Shown: positions 45,859-55,258 of the stretch, in pieces
Numbering within the stretch: the first letter of the stretch is position 1
Layout of the letters: each line of letters starts with the position of its first letter
Assembly (NCBI GenBank): GCA_945873105.1
Contig: CAMCBW010000022.1
Span: forward strand, 25,786 to 89,785
DNA: 64,000 nucleotides
Reading direction: 5' to 3'
From: Tangfeifania diversioriginum
Lineage (GTDB): Bacteria; Bacteroidota; Bacteroidia; Bacteroidales; Prolixibacteraceae
Made by a program: the position numbers and the translations under genes
Notes under the pieces: generated by a model
Told to the model about the DNA's origin: nothing
Databases searched by the model: none
Seen by the model: only the letters and a program-made list of their open reading frames with translations

Positions 45859-47307
45859 ATGTTAAACTTCAAGTTGGTTCTGAGAATCATTGGGTTCCTT
45901 CTGATAGTGGAAGGGGTTTCCATGCTATTGGCTTTGTTGGTGGCTCTGATTTACCAGGGTCCAGATGTGGTTGCCTTTGTTCAATCCATTTTGATCTGTT
46001 TCGTCACTGGTTCTGTAATCTTGTTAATTACCAGGAAGGCCCGACCAGAGCTGGGCAGACGGGAAGGTTTTATTGTCGTTACTCTTGTTTGGGTTCTCTT
46101 CTCTTTTTTCGGTAGTTTGCCCTATATCCTGAGCGACTCAATTCCAAATCTTACCGATGCCTTCTTTGAAACCATGTCGGGTTTTACCACCACCGGTGCC
46201 TCTGTTCTAGATGACATAGAGTCAATGCCATCTGGAATTCTTTTTTGGCGAAGCCTGACACAGTGGCTGGGAGGAATGGGTATTATCGTCCTAAGTTTGG
46301 CCATCCTTCCCATATTTGGCATCGGAGGGATGCAACTATTTAATGCAGAGGTTCCTGGAATCGTTGCCGATAAAATCAATCCGCGAATTCAGGAGACTGC
46401 CAAAACACTATGGCTTATATACGTTTTATTTACTTTGGCCGAAACACTGCTGCTTTGGATAGGAGGTATGACTTTGTTCGATGCCATTAACCACTCCTTT
46501 ACCACACTGGCCACCGGTGGATATTCGACCAAACAGGCAAGTATTGCCTATTGGCCCTCGCCTTACATCCAATACGTCATCACGTTTTTCATGGTACTTG
46601 CTGGCATGAATTTTTCGCTCTCTTTTCTAATACTCACCGGCAGAATCAAGGAGGCGATCAGAAATGAAGAGCTCCGTTTCTATATTTATTTCATAGTTGG
46701 ATTTACTTTGATTTTATGGGGTGGATTGCTCCTGACCACAGCTACCGGAGTGGAGCAGGCATTTAGGGTGGCAATTTTTCAGGTGGCATCCATTATAACT
46801 ACCACTGGATATGCAACCGTCGATTACATGAAATGGGTTCCATTTCTTATTTTTGTTCTCTTTGCCGTCTTCTTCTTTGGGGGCAGTACCGGATCCACAG
46901 GTGGCGGATTAAAGATCATGAGGGTGGTATTGTTGCTTAAAAATTCCTATTATGAATTGCGCCGGATCATGCATCCAAAAGCCATGATACCGGTTCGATT
47001 CAATGGCAAACCAGTTTCTGAACAAATTGTCGGAAACGTATTGGCTTTCTTTATGTTCTACCTCGCCATATTCTTCATCAGCTCTATACTGATGTTGTTG
47101 GTTATACCCGATTTCCCTGCTGCAATGGGGGCAGTCGCTACATCCATGGGAAATATAGGTCCGGGATTGGGTGTTTTTGGACCAGCTGCTAGTTTTAGTG
47201 CCTTGCACCCTGCCGGCAAATGGTTTCTCTCCTTCTTGATGATGCTGGGTCGACTGGAGTTGTTTACGGTGCTGGTACTTTTTTCTCCCGCTTTTTGGAA
47301 AAACTAA
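45859..47307 (+). CDS. trkH: TrkH, potassium-translocating subunit
   Basis: A 482-residue inner-membrane protein made of four M1-P-M2-like repeats. Pore-loop segments are visible as MSGFTTTGASVLDD, FTTLATGGYSTK, ITTTGYATVDY and TSMGNIGPGLG, whose glycines form the selectivity filter. The GGSTGSTGGGLKIMR stretch after the third repeat matches the TrkH gating loop. With TrkA it imports K+. The short spacing after trkA indicates one transcript. Confidence 0.96.
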   Translation: MLNFKLVLRIIGFLLIVEGVSMLLALLVALIYQGPDVVAFVQSILICFVTGSVILLITRKARPELGRREGFIVVTLVWVLFSFFGSLPYILSDSIPNLTDAFFETMSGFTTTGASVLDDIESMPSGILFWRSLTQWLGGMGIIVLSLAILPIFGIGGMQLFNAEVPGIVADKINPRIQETAKTLWLIYVLFTLAETLLLWIGGMTLFDAINHSFTTLATGGYSTKQASIAYWPSPYIQYVITFFMVLAGMNFSLSFLILTGRIKEAIRNEELRFYIYFIVGFTLILWGGLLLTTATGVEQAFRVAIFQVASIITTTGYATVDYMKWVPFLIFVLFAVFFFGGSTGSTGGGLKIMRVVLLLKNSYYELRRIMHPKAMIPVRFNGKPVSEQIVGNVLAFFMFYLAIFFISSILMLLVIPDFPAAMGAVATSMGNIGPGLGVFGPAASFSALHPAGKWFLSFLMMLGRLELFTVLVLFSPAFWKN

Positions 47308-47378
47308 GAGGCTGTTTGATATTCTCAAAACAACTTGCCAGCCTGGAATAAATATTTTTAGAAATTTCTGTCCAGACT

Positions 47379-47429
47379 ATTGGATTTCTAATTTTCAACA
47401 TTAACTTTGCAATTCAAAGTACTTTCAAA
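47379..47429 (+). promoter_or_regulatory. Promoter and palindromic operator of the membrane-protein/CreD module
   Basis: ATTG (47379-47382) and TAACTTTG (47402-47409) are spaced by 19 bases as a Bacteroidota promoter. A 24-base element (47406-47429) with the core CAAAGTACTTT overlaps the -7 box and reaches the start codon. The same element, 21 of 24 bases identical, lies before creD at 48509-48532. Confidence 0.5.
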
Positions 47430-48067
47430 TGAGAACAAATTCAATCAATCCCAGGGAAGATCTTCAGGCCATTCGCGAAATCATGGAGCGTTCCTCCAAA
47501 TTTTTGTCGCTCAGTGGATTGTCCGGCATTTTCGCAGGAGTGTGCGCCCTGGTAGGAGCAGGCGTCGCCTGGTTTATCGTGCTGGATTCGGGTAATGTAT
47601 GTTTTGATGAATACATGTACGGGTCGGATGGATCAGCAGGACCGGCTTTGCGCGCTTACCTGGCATCGGTTTCGTTGCTGGTTCTTGGATTGGCGCTGTT
47701 GGGGGCTTTTTACTTTTCATTGCGGAAAGCCAGAAAAACTGGCCTGCAATTTTGGACCAATTCTTCCCGGCGAATTCTTATCCATTTGCTCATTCCATTG
47801 TTTGCTGGAGGATTATTTATACTGATTCTGCTCCTGCAGCAAAATTTTGTGCTGGTGGCCTCTGCCATGCTAATTTTCTACGGCTTGTCACTGGTAAATG
47901 CCGGAAAGTTTACTTTTAGCGAGCTACACTACCTTGGCCTGACGGAGATTGGACTGGGTATCCTGGCTGGATTCTTCGTACATCAAGGACTGCTCTTTTG
48001 GGCAATTGGATTTGGCTTGATGCACATCATTTACGGTGCGGTGATGTATTACAGGCATGAGCGGTGA
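47429..48067 (+). CDS. Multi-pass membrane protein of the winged-helix/CreD module
   Basis: A 212-residue protein with a short cytoplasmic N-terminus (SINPREDLQAIREIMERSSKFLSLSG) and about six hydrophobic segments (IFAGVCALVGAGVAWFIVL first). The RSSKFLSLSG motif before helix 1 is typical of a Bacteroidota family that accompanies a small winged-helix regulator. No enzymatic residues are recognised. It is the first gene of the run with the regulator (48196) and creD (48544), and it shares an operator-like element with creD, so it is likely co-regulated with envelope stress genes (inference). Confidence 0.8.
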   Translation: MRTNSINPREDLQAIREIMERSSKFLSLSGLSGIFAGVCALVGAGVAWFIVLDSGNVCFDEYMYGSDGSAGPALRAYLASVSLLVLGLALLGAFYFSLRKARKTGLQFWTNSSRRILIHLLIPLFAGGLFILILLLQQNFVLVASAMLIFYGLSLVNAGKFTFSELHYLGLTEIGLGILAGFFVHQGLLFWAIGFGLMHIIYGAVMYYRHER

Positions 48068-48069
48068 AG

Positions 48070-48103
48070 GCAGAGGGCATGGAGCAGAGGGCATAGGGCA
48101 TGG
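48070..48103. repeat. Short imperfect tandem repeat
   Basis: Units related to GCAGAGGGCATGGA recur almost three times just after the membrane-protein stop codon. It is G-rich, noncoding and too short to classify. Confidence 0.5.
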
Positions 48104-48195
48104 AGTTTGGGCAGAAGGTACTTCAATGTCATCGATCAAGTCAGACAGTGCGATAATTGTAAAAACAGTAAATATTAAAACGAAAATCTATTCTG

Positions 48196-48492
48196 GTGAA
48201 AAATCCAATTTCCAACCTTCAGAAAGTTTTTGAAAGCCGCATCAGGCTTGGAATCATGTCGGCACTCATGGTGAATGAGACGCTCGATTTCAATGCGCTG
48301 AAGGAGCTGCTCGCCTTGACTGACGGGAATTTGGCCAGTCACCTGAAAGCGTTGGAACAACAGGAAATAGTGGAGGTTTCGAAGCAATTTGTAGGACGAA
48401 AGCCAAGTACCACCTATAAGGCAACGGATAGCGGCAGGAATTTATTTCGCCAACATCTGGCAGCACTTGAGAAATTAATCAACAATCAATAA
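48196..48492 (+). CDS. Winged-helix transcriptional regulator (PadR/MarR-like, small)
   Basis: A 98-residue DNA-binding protein starting with GTG (MKNPISNLQKVFESRIRLGIMSAL). It is a single winged-helix domain: helices through NETLDFNALKELLALTDGNLASHLKALEQQEIVEV, described here by the recognition-helix region LTDGNLASHLKALE, and a wing KQFVGRKPSTTYKATDSGR. This is the HTH_27-type regulator common in Bacteroidota and Firmicutes. It lies between the membrane-protein gene and creD and is the best candidate to bind the CAAAGTACTTT element in front of both (inference). Confidence 0.88.
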   Translation: MKNPISNLQKVFESRIRLGIMSALMVNETLDFNALKELLALTDGNLASHLKALEQQEIVEVSKQFVGRKPSTTYKATDSGRNLFRQHLAALEKLINNQ

Positions 48493-48508
48493 TTTTTTTA
48501 TTTCAAAC

Positions 48509-48532
48509 TTTGAAATGCAAAGTACTTTTAAA
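48509..48532 (+). promoter_or_regulatory. Palindromic operator-like element before creD
   Basis: A second copy of the element at 47406-47429; the two differ at 3 of 24 positions. The central ten bases AAAGTACTTT are a perfect palindrome. It ends 11 bases before the creD start codon. Confidence 0.5.
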
Positions 48533-48543
48533 AGCTAAGAAAA

Positions 48544-49851
48544 ATGGAAACAAAAGGAATTCAACAGTTTATGAACAGCTACAGTGTGAAGATGATCATC
48601 GTTTCAGGATTGGCCATCCTGCTGCTGATCCCCTCTTTTTTGATCATGGAGATTATCAGCGAGCGAATTGCGCTGAGCCAGAAAGTGAAAAAAGAGCTCT
48701 ACACCCAGTGGGGCGGAAAACAGGTGGTGGCCGGACCAGTGTTGAATATTCCCTATACGGTAAAAGAGACAGGGGAGAAAAACCAGGTGACCATCGAGCG
48801 GCACGGAGTGGTACACTTCCTGCCTGAAACATTGAAGACAGCGGGTACATTGTATCCAGAAACCCGGAAACGGGGCATATATGAAGTGGTGGTTTATGAA
48901 GGAAAGCTCCAATTGAAAGGCTCATTTTCACAGCCGGATGTGTCGCAGCTGGATCTTCAGAATGCCGAATTTAACTGGGGAGCAGCCTATTTTACCATTG
49001 GCATTTCAGATATGCGCGGCATTAAAAATCTGCCGGAATTGGTGATCAATGGTCAGCGGTGCAAAGTAGAACCTGGGGTGGCCGACAACGATCTGTTCCA
49101 GTCAGGAATTACAGTCAAAGCTGGTTCCCTGGATTTGAAACAACTCATGAATTTTGAACTGGATCTGGTTCTAAACGGATCGGAAGATCTGTCAGTGGAA
49201 GCTTTGGGCAAAACGTCGGAAGTTGCCTTGAAATCAGACTGGGCAACGCCCAGTTTTACCGGCGGATTTCTGCCGGAAAACCGCCAGGTGACCGAAAAGG
49301 GATTCACGGCCAATTGGCTGGTAACTCACCTGAACCGAAATTTCCCGCAACAATGGGTCGACCGGAAATACAACATCCATGAAGCCAAATTGGGGGTCGA
49401 ACTGCTCAGTCCCATCGATCATTACCAAAAATCGATGCGCTCTGTAAAATATGCCATCCTCTTTATTGCCCTGAACTTTATCATCTTCCTTTTCGTCGAA
49501 ATTAAAAGCAAGGTAAGAATTCATCCGTTCCAGTATTCGCTGGTGGCCTTTGCCCTGTTGATCTTTTATGCGCTGCTGACCTCCATCGGCGAGCAGATTG
49601 GATTCAACTGGGCCTACCTGATTTCGGCCATGGCAGTCACCCTGCTGATTTCGTGGTATACCTTCACCTTCCTGCGCGATGTTCGCATGTTGACCTGGGT
49701 GACGCTGCTGCAGACAGGATTGTATTTGTTCCTCTTTACCATCCTGCAAATGGAAGATTATGCCCTGCTTGCCGGAAGTATCGGCCTGTTTGTCATCCTG
49801 GCGATGGTCATGCGTGCGTCGCAGCAGATTAAATGGTATTCGGAAGGGTAG
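48544..49851 (+). CDS. creD: CreD-family inner-membrane protein
   Basis: A 435-residue protein with the CreD layout: one N-terminal helix (about 17-37), a large periplasmic domain (LYTQWGGKQVVAGPVLNIPY is the characteristic start), and a C-terminal block of about five helices from YAILFIALNFIIFLFVE onwards. CreD is tied to envelope integrity and beta-lactam or colicin resistance in enterobacteria, under CreBC control; here no CreBC is present, and a small winged-helix regulator sits upstream instead. It is the last gene of the module. Confidence 0.93.
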   Translation: METKGIQQFMNSYSVKMIIVSGLAILLLIPSFLIMEIISERIALSQKVKKELYTQWGGKQVVAGPVLNIPYTVKETGEKNQVTIERHGVVHFLPETLKTAGTLYPETRKRGIYEVVVYEGKLQLKGSFSQPDVSQLDLQNAEFNWGAAYFTIGISDMRGIKNLPELVINGQRCKVEPGVADNDLFQSGITVKAGSLDLKQLMNFELDLVLNGSEDLSVEALGKTSEVALKSDWATPSFTGGFLPENRQVTEKGFTANWLVTHLNRNFPQQWVDRKYNIHEAKLGVELLSPIDHYQKSMRSVKYAILFIALNFIIFLFVEIKSKVRIHPFQYSLVAFALLIFYALLTSIGEQIGFNWAYLISAMAVTLLISWYTFTFLRDVRMLTWVTLLQTGLYLFLFTILQMEDYALLAGSIGLFVILAMVMRASQQIKWYSEG

Positions 49852-49895
49852 CAATTAGGTGATAATTCTCTATTTTTATGCCTTATTTTGCGGGT

Positions 49896-50471
49896 ATGGA
49901 AACGAGAAGCATTCTCCCCTTTGTGCTATTTCTTTTGTTAAACAGTTGTTCAACCAGGGAACACCTGCAATTTAACACGGTGGTCATGGATGGCCCGGTT
50001 GCAAAATTTGCCGGCGAGTTGACAAATCAGGGCTTTAACCTCTTAGACTCGTCCAAAACAGGGGAGATTGTACTATTGGGAGAGTTTCTAAACAAAGAAT
50101 GCAGTATTGGTGTTTTTGGGACAGGGAAGGATCATCTAACCTACAAAATAGTCGTTCAGTTTCCTGGTGAAGTAAGTGATTCATTGCAGCATCGCTTTGG
50201 TAAATTGCAGCAGCTCTATACCTCAATATATGGGAATGGCACAAGCAGATACCAAAAATACAAAAAGCGGGATCGCCTCCTTTTCAATGAACCCGGACTC
50301 ACCAGGGAGATAAGGGCAGGAGACTTTACAAAGTATACTACACCCGCCGGGGATATCACCATAGAGGTAAAAGAGGGGTATATCTCCATCACCTATTTGG
50401 ACAAACAGAACAATGAAATGAGGGTAAGAGAATCAGAGGAGAAAAGCCCCAAAGAGCACCTTCCATCGTAA
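49896..50471 (+). CDS. Lipoprotein of unknown function
   Basis: A 191-residue protein from ATG 49896 (METRSILPFVLFLLLNSC); ATG 49878 would add six residues before the signal. Lipobox LNSC. The mature region mixes beta strands and charged turns (KFAGELTNQGFNL, LTYKIVVQFPGEVSD, GDITIEVKEGYISITYLD). No family was recognised. It is 44 bases after creD but has its own character, and co-transcription is uncertain. Confidence 0.7.
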   Translation: METRSILPFVLFLLLNSCSTREHLQFNTVVMDGPVAKFAGELTNQGFNLLDSSKTGEIVLLGEFLNKECSIGVFGTGKDHLTYKIVVQFPGEVSDSLQHRFGKLQQLYTSIYGNGTSRYQKYKKRDRLLFNEPGLTREIRAGDFTKYTTPAGDITIEVKEGYISITYLDKQNNEMRVRESEEKSPKEHLPS

Positions 50472-50558
50472 AGTTCAATGAAATTAAGCCATTTCATTGG
50501 GGTTACCGTCTTTTGAACGGACACCAATCTATTTGATCAAGGAGACGAATAGCTGACT

Positions 50559-51827
50559 TTATTTGTCCCCATTCCCAACCATCATCAATTGGGTGAAGGT
50601 CCGAAATACCATTCCTGATTTACACAGTACCGGCGTTGAAAAACTTCCTTCCCCCAGCTCGTTTATGCCCAATAACTTGTAGGTCGAATCTGCAAGGATT
50701 ACCAATACTTTTCCCTCTTTGGTAATGCAATACAGGTTCCCGTTGACGCATATGGGCGAACCATAGAAGGGTCCAGACGGCTTTTCTTTCCACAACAAAC
50801 GGCCATCGGCGAGCTGGGTGCAAGCTACTGTGCCATTGTCCGTAAAAGTGAAAAGCAACTTGTTCACCACGATGGGCGTGGGAACATAGGTCGATAAAAT
50901 GCGGGGCAATTTGTAGCGCGCCGAATCTTTGGCCTGGTTGGTGGTTGAATCGATGTCAATCACCAGGGTCTCGCCATTCCGGGAAACGACCATCATCCCA
51001 TCCGCATAAAAGGGGGATGCAATGACCCTTGTCACAAACAACATTTTCCGCTCCCACAAAACTTCTCCGGTGGATGGGACGATTCCCGTAAGCCCGTGAG
51101 ACTGACTGGCAAATATTAACTGGTCCGGATGATTGACTCTTTTGTGTAAGAGTGGCGTTGCAAAAGAATTATTTTCAGGCGAATCCCGTTCCAATTCCCA
51201 AACCGTTTTACCCGTTTGTTTGTCTACAGCAAGCCAGGTAGAAGTGTAGGTAGAGTACTCTTTCTCCTGTTCGCGGGTAAAAATCACACATTGGTCGGTT
51301 AGCATGGGCGAGCTACCTCCTCCATGACGGCTCATCATACCTCCAAACTCCGACTGCCACCGGATGGTGCCATCGTGCGTCAAGGCAATGAGTGATGTCT
51401 TCTCTTTGGAGTACCAAACCAGGTAAACCATTGTTTGATCCACCGCCGGAGTCTGGGCCGCAAGCTTGTTGTCCTTGTGCATGGTCAAATCCGTCACCTT
51501 GAACTCCTTTTGCCAAAGCACCTTTCCATCCCTCCCATCCACTGCCGTCAAATAGCCGGTATCTTTTTCATCATCGGCGCTGGTTACAAAGATGGTATTC
51601 CCCCACACCACCGGTGATGCATTTCCGATTCCCGGCAGGGGTATTTTCCAGGTTAAACCCGATTCATTCCAGGTTACCGGAGCTTTTGCTTTTGAATCAA
51701 TTCCAAGTCCATCGGCTCCCCTGAACCTGGTCCAGTAGTTCGTTTCATTCTCCGAGGGGGTGAAGCTTAAAAGCAAAAGAAATGAAGCACAAATAAGGTA
51801 CTTGAGGAAATAGTTCATAGGGTTCAT
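50559..51827 (-). CDS. Secreted PQQ-like beta-propeller protein
   Basis: A 422-residue protein with a signal peptide (MNYFLKYLICASFLLLLSF). The body is an eight-bladed PQQ/BamB-like propeller with recurrent blade ends: TAVDGRDGKVLWQKEF, ALTHDGTIRWQSEFGG, AVDKQTGKTVWELER, VPSTGEVLWERKML, CTQLADGRLLWKEK. No BamB lipobox or alcohol-dehydrogenase haem motif is present, so it resembles the propeller proteins of unknown role common in Bacteroidota and Planctomycetes. Codon 4 (51818) is an alternative start. It is a single-gene unit. Confidence 0.88.
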   Translation of the reverse strand: MNPMNYFLKYLICASFLLLLSFTPSENETNYWTRFRGADGLGIDSKAKAPVTWNESGLTWKIPLPGIGNASPVVWGNTIFVTSADDEKDTGYLTAVDGRDGKVLWQKEFKVTDLTMHKDNKLAAQTPAVDQTMVYLVWYSKEKTSLIALTHDGTIRWQSEFGGMMSRHGGGSSPMLTDQCVIFTREQEKEYSTYTSTWLAVDKQTGKTVWELERDSPENNSFATPLLHKRVNHPDQLIFASQSHGLTGIVPSTGEVLWERKMLFVTRVIASPFYADGMMVVSRNGETLVIDIDSTTNQAKDSARYKLPRILSTYVPTPIVVNKLLFTFTDNGTVACTQLADGRLLWKEKPSGPFYGSPICVNGNLYCITKEGKVLVILADSTYKLLGINELGEGSFSTPVLCKSGMVFRTFTQLMMVGNGDK

Positions 51828-51874
51828 AGGTTTTTTTATTCTTGAGTCTGCTCTGTTAAACTAGAAAAAAAAGT

Positions 51875-51948
51875 GCCACTAAGTCACCAAGGTTTCACCT
51901 TAGCACGATGATTCTCTGTAATCATTCGTGTCTTGGAGTCTTCGTGGT
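51875..51948. repeat. Decayed inverted repeat
   Basis: GCCACTAAGTCACCAAGG on the left faces CTTGGAGTCTTCGTGG on the right; most bases pair, with several mismatches. It lies upstream of the propeller gene. It looks like a member of an intergenic palindrome family similar in style to the repeat at 14752 but of different sequence. Confidence 0.5.
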
Positions 51949-51999
51949 AGGAAAAGACATTTCGGAGTGGACTCATTCTTTAAAAATCTCGAATGAAGC

Positions 52000-52467
52000 C
52001 TATTCCTTGTCGTATACCATGGTCTCTGTCCGGTCGCCAAAAGAGGAGGCAGCAATGGCTTCCACTACCAATGATTTCCCATCCATGCTGTAAGTCTCAG
52101 TAACCGTCATGCTGCCATTGTTCCCCATGGCAATGACGGTGGTTATTTTTACCGTTTTTTTATCCCCGGTAACTACAGCGGTCGATCTCTTTTCGGAATT
52201 CATCCAGCCCTTGTTAAGGCACTCTTTCCCGTCCAAAGTGAATTTGTCGCTGAAGGTTAATTCGCGCTCCTGGAAGGTCGAATGGCGCTCAATGGAAAGG
52301 TCATTTCCCTTTTGTGCGATGACCAGCGTCTTGGGTGCCATGCTGAATTCGGCACTTAGTTTACTTTTCGGACTGTTGAGCTTCCATTTTCCAGAGAAGT
52401 CGGTTGATTGGGCGGAAACCAGGAAAGAGACAGAGAGGGCCAAACATAAAAACAGCATTTTTTTCAT
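52000..52467 (-). CDS. Small secreted protein with FSGKWKLN domain (1)
   Basis: A 155-residue protein with a signal peptide ending FLVSAQ. The mature part is a lipocalin-like all-beta sequence beginning FSGKWKLNSPKSKL, with KFTLDGKECLNKG in the middle. A clear paralogue is at 58366-58860, sharing FSG.WKLN and the FTLDGKE turn. No catalytic residues are evident. It is a single-gene unit, probably periplasmic, function unknown. Confidence 0.8.
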   Translation of the reverse strand: MKKMLFLCLALSVSFLVSAQSTDFSGKWKLNSPKSKLSAEFSMAPKTLVIAQKGNDLSIERHSTFQERELTFSDKFTLDGKECLNKGWMNSEKRSTAVVTGDKKTVKITTVIAMGNNGSMTVTETYSMDGKSLVVEAIAASSFGDRTETMVYDKE

Positions 52468-52806
52468 CTTTGTGGTATTAGCGTTTAATGCAATAAAGAT
52501 CTAAAAAATATCGGAAATAGCATTTGCAAGCTTTGGCTTCAGACAAGCAACAATAGCAATCAGGCAATCAATATTCCAGTCGCAGCTACAATGGCTCCCT
52601 GCTTAATTTTTTTTGTTCCTGGGCTAAACATACAGAGCGAGGAGATGGCCATGAAAAGGAGCAGTATCCGGATGGTAAGATGAACTGATTTTTTTTAGTT
52701 CCATCCTGATAAATTGAAAAGGGTAGTTGGTACAAAGATAGGGGTATGTATATTGTATCCACTTCACCCCTCATTACATCAACACCAGGTAAAAATCCTA
52801 ATACTG
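52468..52806. other. Intergenic region without recognised feature
   Basis: 339 bases between two minus-strand genes. No TAnnTTTG box, terminator hairpin or convincing coding sequence was found. It must contain the promoter of the 52467 gene. Confidence 0.4.
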
Positions 52807-54459
52807 TTACTTTGCAGTTACCTTCACATCCTTGAACATGAACTGATTGTCGCTTACCCTCAATGGCTTGCCGCTGGTGGTGGTTACGTTTTTGAGAATA
52901 ACCTCCTTCGTCTTGACATAAGGGAACAACTCTACAAAGGATGCATCGGTCATTTTTGAATTGAAATTCCCAAAAATGGCGGGTCCATTGTACTCCTCCG
53001 GATGTTTGGAATCGTCGATCTTGAGGTTTTCGATGGTGATCCGCTCCGGCATGTAACAGGTGTAGCCGAAATTATGCTGCCCGGAATAGGATCCGCTGAT
53101 CAGGCTGGCACTGGTTGGCCTGCCGCCTCCGGGTACCAAAACACAGTTGCGGATGATGAGTTCTCCCTGCCAGGTACTGCCGTAATCGGAACGCAGGTTG
53201 ACGAGGCTCCTGCCGTTGATGGTGGAATTCTCCACGGTAAAGGTCCCGCTGCCGATGGCGTTGATGCCCTGGTGCCCCAGGGTCGAGTTGCGGATGGTGG
53301 CATTGGCCACTCCCATGTGGGCATCGAACCTTGAAAAGGTGCAGCCATCCAAAAGAAGATTCTTGCAGAAGTTGGACCCCATGATACCCCAGTACCTGCT
53401 GTCGTGGATGTCGTTGAGCTGCTTGCAGTTCACAAACGATACATTGAGGGCCCGGTTGAGGGAGATGTCGTAGGTTCCCATAGATACCTTTACGCCAGCC
53501 GAACCGATGGTATTGTACATTTTGTGTCCGGTCAGGAGTGAATTCCGAACCTTAACATAGGAACAGTCGCCGACAGTGATGAATCCACCGTACGGGGCAC
53601 CATGGTCTCCTTCGCCGGTGATACGGTGTTCCAGTCCGGTGACCAGCACATTGGAACGCCTGATCGCCAGGCCCCGGCTGTAATAGGTGTACTTTGACTC
53701 AGCATTGTTGGCAATGGTAGTAAAGCGTCCGCCGGTAATGGTCAGTATGGTCTCGTCGATGGGCAGGGCGGTGATGTCGGTGATTTGGTCGAAATCCCAG
53801 ATAATGGGCGCATTCATATCCACCTTGCCCTCCTTGTTAACCATAAAGATATCCGTCTGTGAGGCGCCATTGTTTTGGTTGGCCCCAAACCGGATGTACC
53901 TTTTGACATTGGAATTGGTGACCGTGACAAGGCAACTCCCCGGCAGGGTGATGTTAATCTTCTCCTGGTTCCGCTTCAGGGAGGTGATTCCTTCCGGTTT
54001 GAATGGTTGCAGGCTGGAACTCACCAGGAAAATCTGCGAATTGCGGCTCTGAACATTGGTGTCGTCGATGACAAAAGCAGCGGTACCGAAATCTGTGTCG
54101 GTCCGTACGATCGCTGTGCGGCTTTTCCCACCGATGTAGTAAGTGAACCCCTCATCTCCCTTTACTTTAAGGTTTTGCTGGTTGGCGACCGCATGGGTTG
54201 CGACGATGGCCTCCAGATCATCGGTTTTGCCATCGCCTTTGGCGCCAAAATCACTGTAGCGGACTACTCCGCCTGATTTGAATTTACGGAGATCGTTGGG
54301 GGAAACATTTACCAATAATTCTCCATTTTCGGTGGAGCGTACCCAGGTTTCATTTTCCGTGGAGGTTATTACCACATTTTCAGGTTGACTTTTGTTCTGA
54401 CCCTGAGCCATCATGATGAGACAGGAAAGCGAGAAGAGAAATAGGAATATGCGTTTCAT
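52807..54459 (-). CDS. Secreted right-handed beta-helix protein
   Basis: A 550-residue protein with a signal peptide ending MAQGQN. After about residue 65 the sequence VRYSDFGAKGDGKTDDLEAI is the typical opening of pectate-lyase-like/phage-tailspike-like helices. Parallel beta-helix rungs follow up to the C-terminus (GVANATIRNSTLG, GSGTFTVENSTINGRSL, WQGELIIRNCVLV). Such proteins bind or cleave polysaccharides, and no catalytic triad is obvious. Given the glycan-degrading setting it may be a lyase, but activity is unproven. Confidence 0.85.
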   Translation of the reverse strand: MKRIFLFLFSLSCLIMMAQGQNKSQPENVVITSTENETWVRSTENGELLVNVSPNDLRKFKSGGVVRYSDFGAKGDGKTDDLEAIVATHAVANQQNLKVKGDEGFTYYIGGKSRTAIVRTDTDFGTAAFVIDDTNVQSRNSQIFLVSSSLQPFKPEGITSLKRNQEKINITLPGSCLVTVTNSNVKRYIRFGANQNNGASQTDIFMVNKEGKVDMNAPIIWDFDQITDITALPIDETILTITGGRFTTIANNAESKYTYYSRGLAIRRSNVLVTGLEHRITGEGDHGAPYGGFITVGDCSYVKVRNSLLTGHKMYNTIGSAGVKVSMGTYDISLNRALNVSFVNCKQLNDIHDSRYWGIMGSNFCKNLLLDGCTFSRFDAHMGVANATIRNSTLGHQGINAIGSGTFTVENSTINGRSLVNLRSDYGSTWQGELIIRNCVLVPGGGRPTSASLISGSYSGQHNFGYTCYMPERITIENLKIDDSKHPEEYNGPAIFGNFNSKMTDASFVELFPYVKTKEVILKNVTTTSGKPLRVSDNQFMFKDVKVTAK

Positions 54460-54585
54460 AAGCTTTGATTTTATACTTATTCAATCCGAAAAGACCGATA
54501 AGCTTGTTGGCTTTTTAAATTTAGGCATATAGTTAAGCATAAGCCAGCAATTTTCAACCATAAACGCATAAAAAAAATCTGCTAT

Positions 54586-55029
54586 TTATCTGGAAGGATG
54601 TGTTCTCAAAACTTCCAGTCCTTGTGGATATTGGATTCCTGCATTGTCCTCTGCCGTGATAAAAAAGGTAACCGGTTTGAAAGAGGATTCTGTTTTTAAG
54701 GAACTCCTTAGCTCAGAGGATAAAAGGCTGCTGGATGTAATTAGCTGACCGATATTTTTTGTGCCGTTTTGCTCCGTCTCCATCCAGACGACATAGACCT
54801 CCCTGGAAGGATTGAGCCGTTTTGGGTCGGCCAATCGTTTTAACGCCAGCACAACTTTGTAATTGTTGTTTTTATCCATGGAAACTTTTACGGTGCCTTC
54901 AGCCGCAGGTACAACATTGGAATTGTTGAACACATATTTCGTGGCGCAGGACTGAAAAAATAGCGCGAGGAATAAAATTCCGATGGTCAAACAGGTAGTT
55001 CCGGAATGAATTATTTTTACAAGTTTCAT
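54586..55029 (-). CDS. Small lipoprotein of unknown function
   Basis: A 147-residue lipoprotein with lipobox FQSC (Cys28 region) after a long hydrophobic segment. The mature part looks like one immunoglobulin-like or anti-sigma-associated beta domain: EGTVKVSMDKNNNYKVVLALKRLADP, described by its core YKVVLALK, then EVYVVWMETEQNGTKNIG. Proteins of this sort often lie beside ECF sigma factors in Bacteroidota, and one is divergent at 55259. The role is unknown. Confidence 0.75.
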   Translation of the reverse strand: MKLVKIIHSGTTCLTIGILFLALFFQSCATKYVFNNSNVVPAAEGTVKVSMDKNNNYKVVLALKRLADPKRLNPSREVYVVWMETEQNGTKNIGQLITSSSLLSSELRSSLKTESSFKPVTFFITAEDNAGIQYPQGLEVLRTHPSR

Positions 55030-55258
55030 CTTACAAGATTTTAATTAACATTAACCTCAAAAGTCGTGACTATTAAACAGAAAGAGTTATACAATCTTGT
55101 ATAGAAGTTGCATTATTCACACCTATTGGCTGGCCTTTTATTCGAAAGTTGTGACAGATTTGGCTTATTTCGTAAGATCTTAGGTCCTGTTGGTACAAAA
55201 ATTGAAATTTGTAACCATTTTGGCAGTCCCCAGACTAAATAGACAAATACATCCGACA

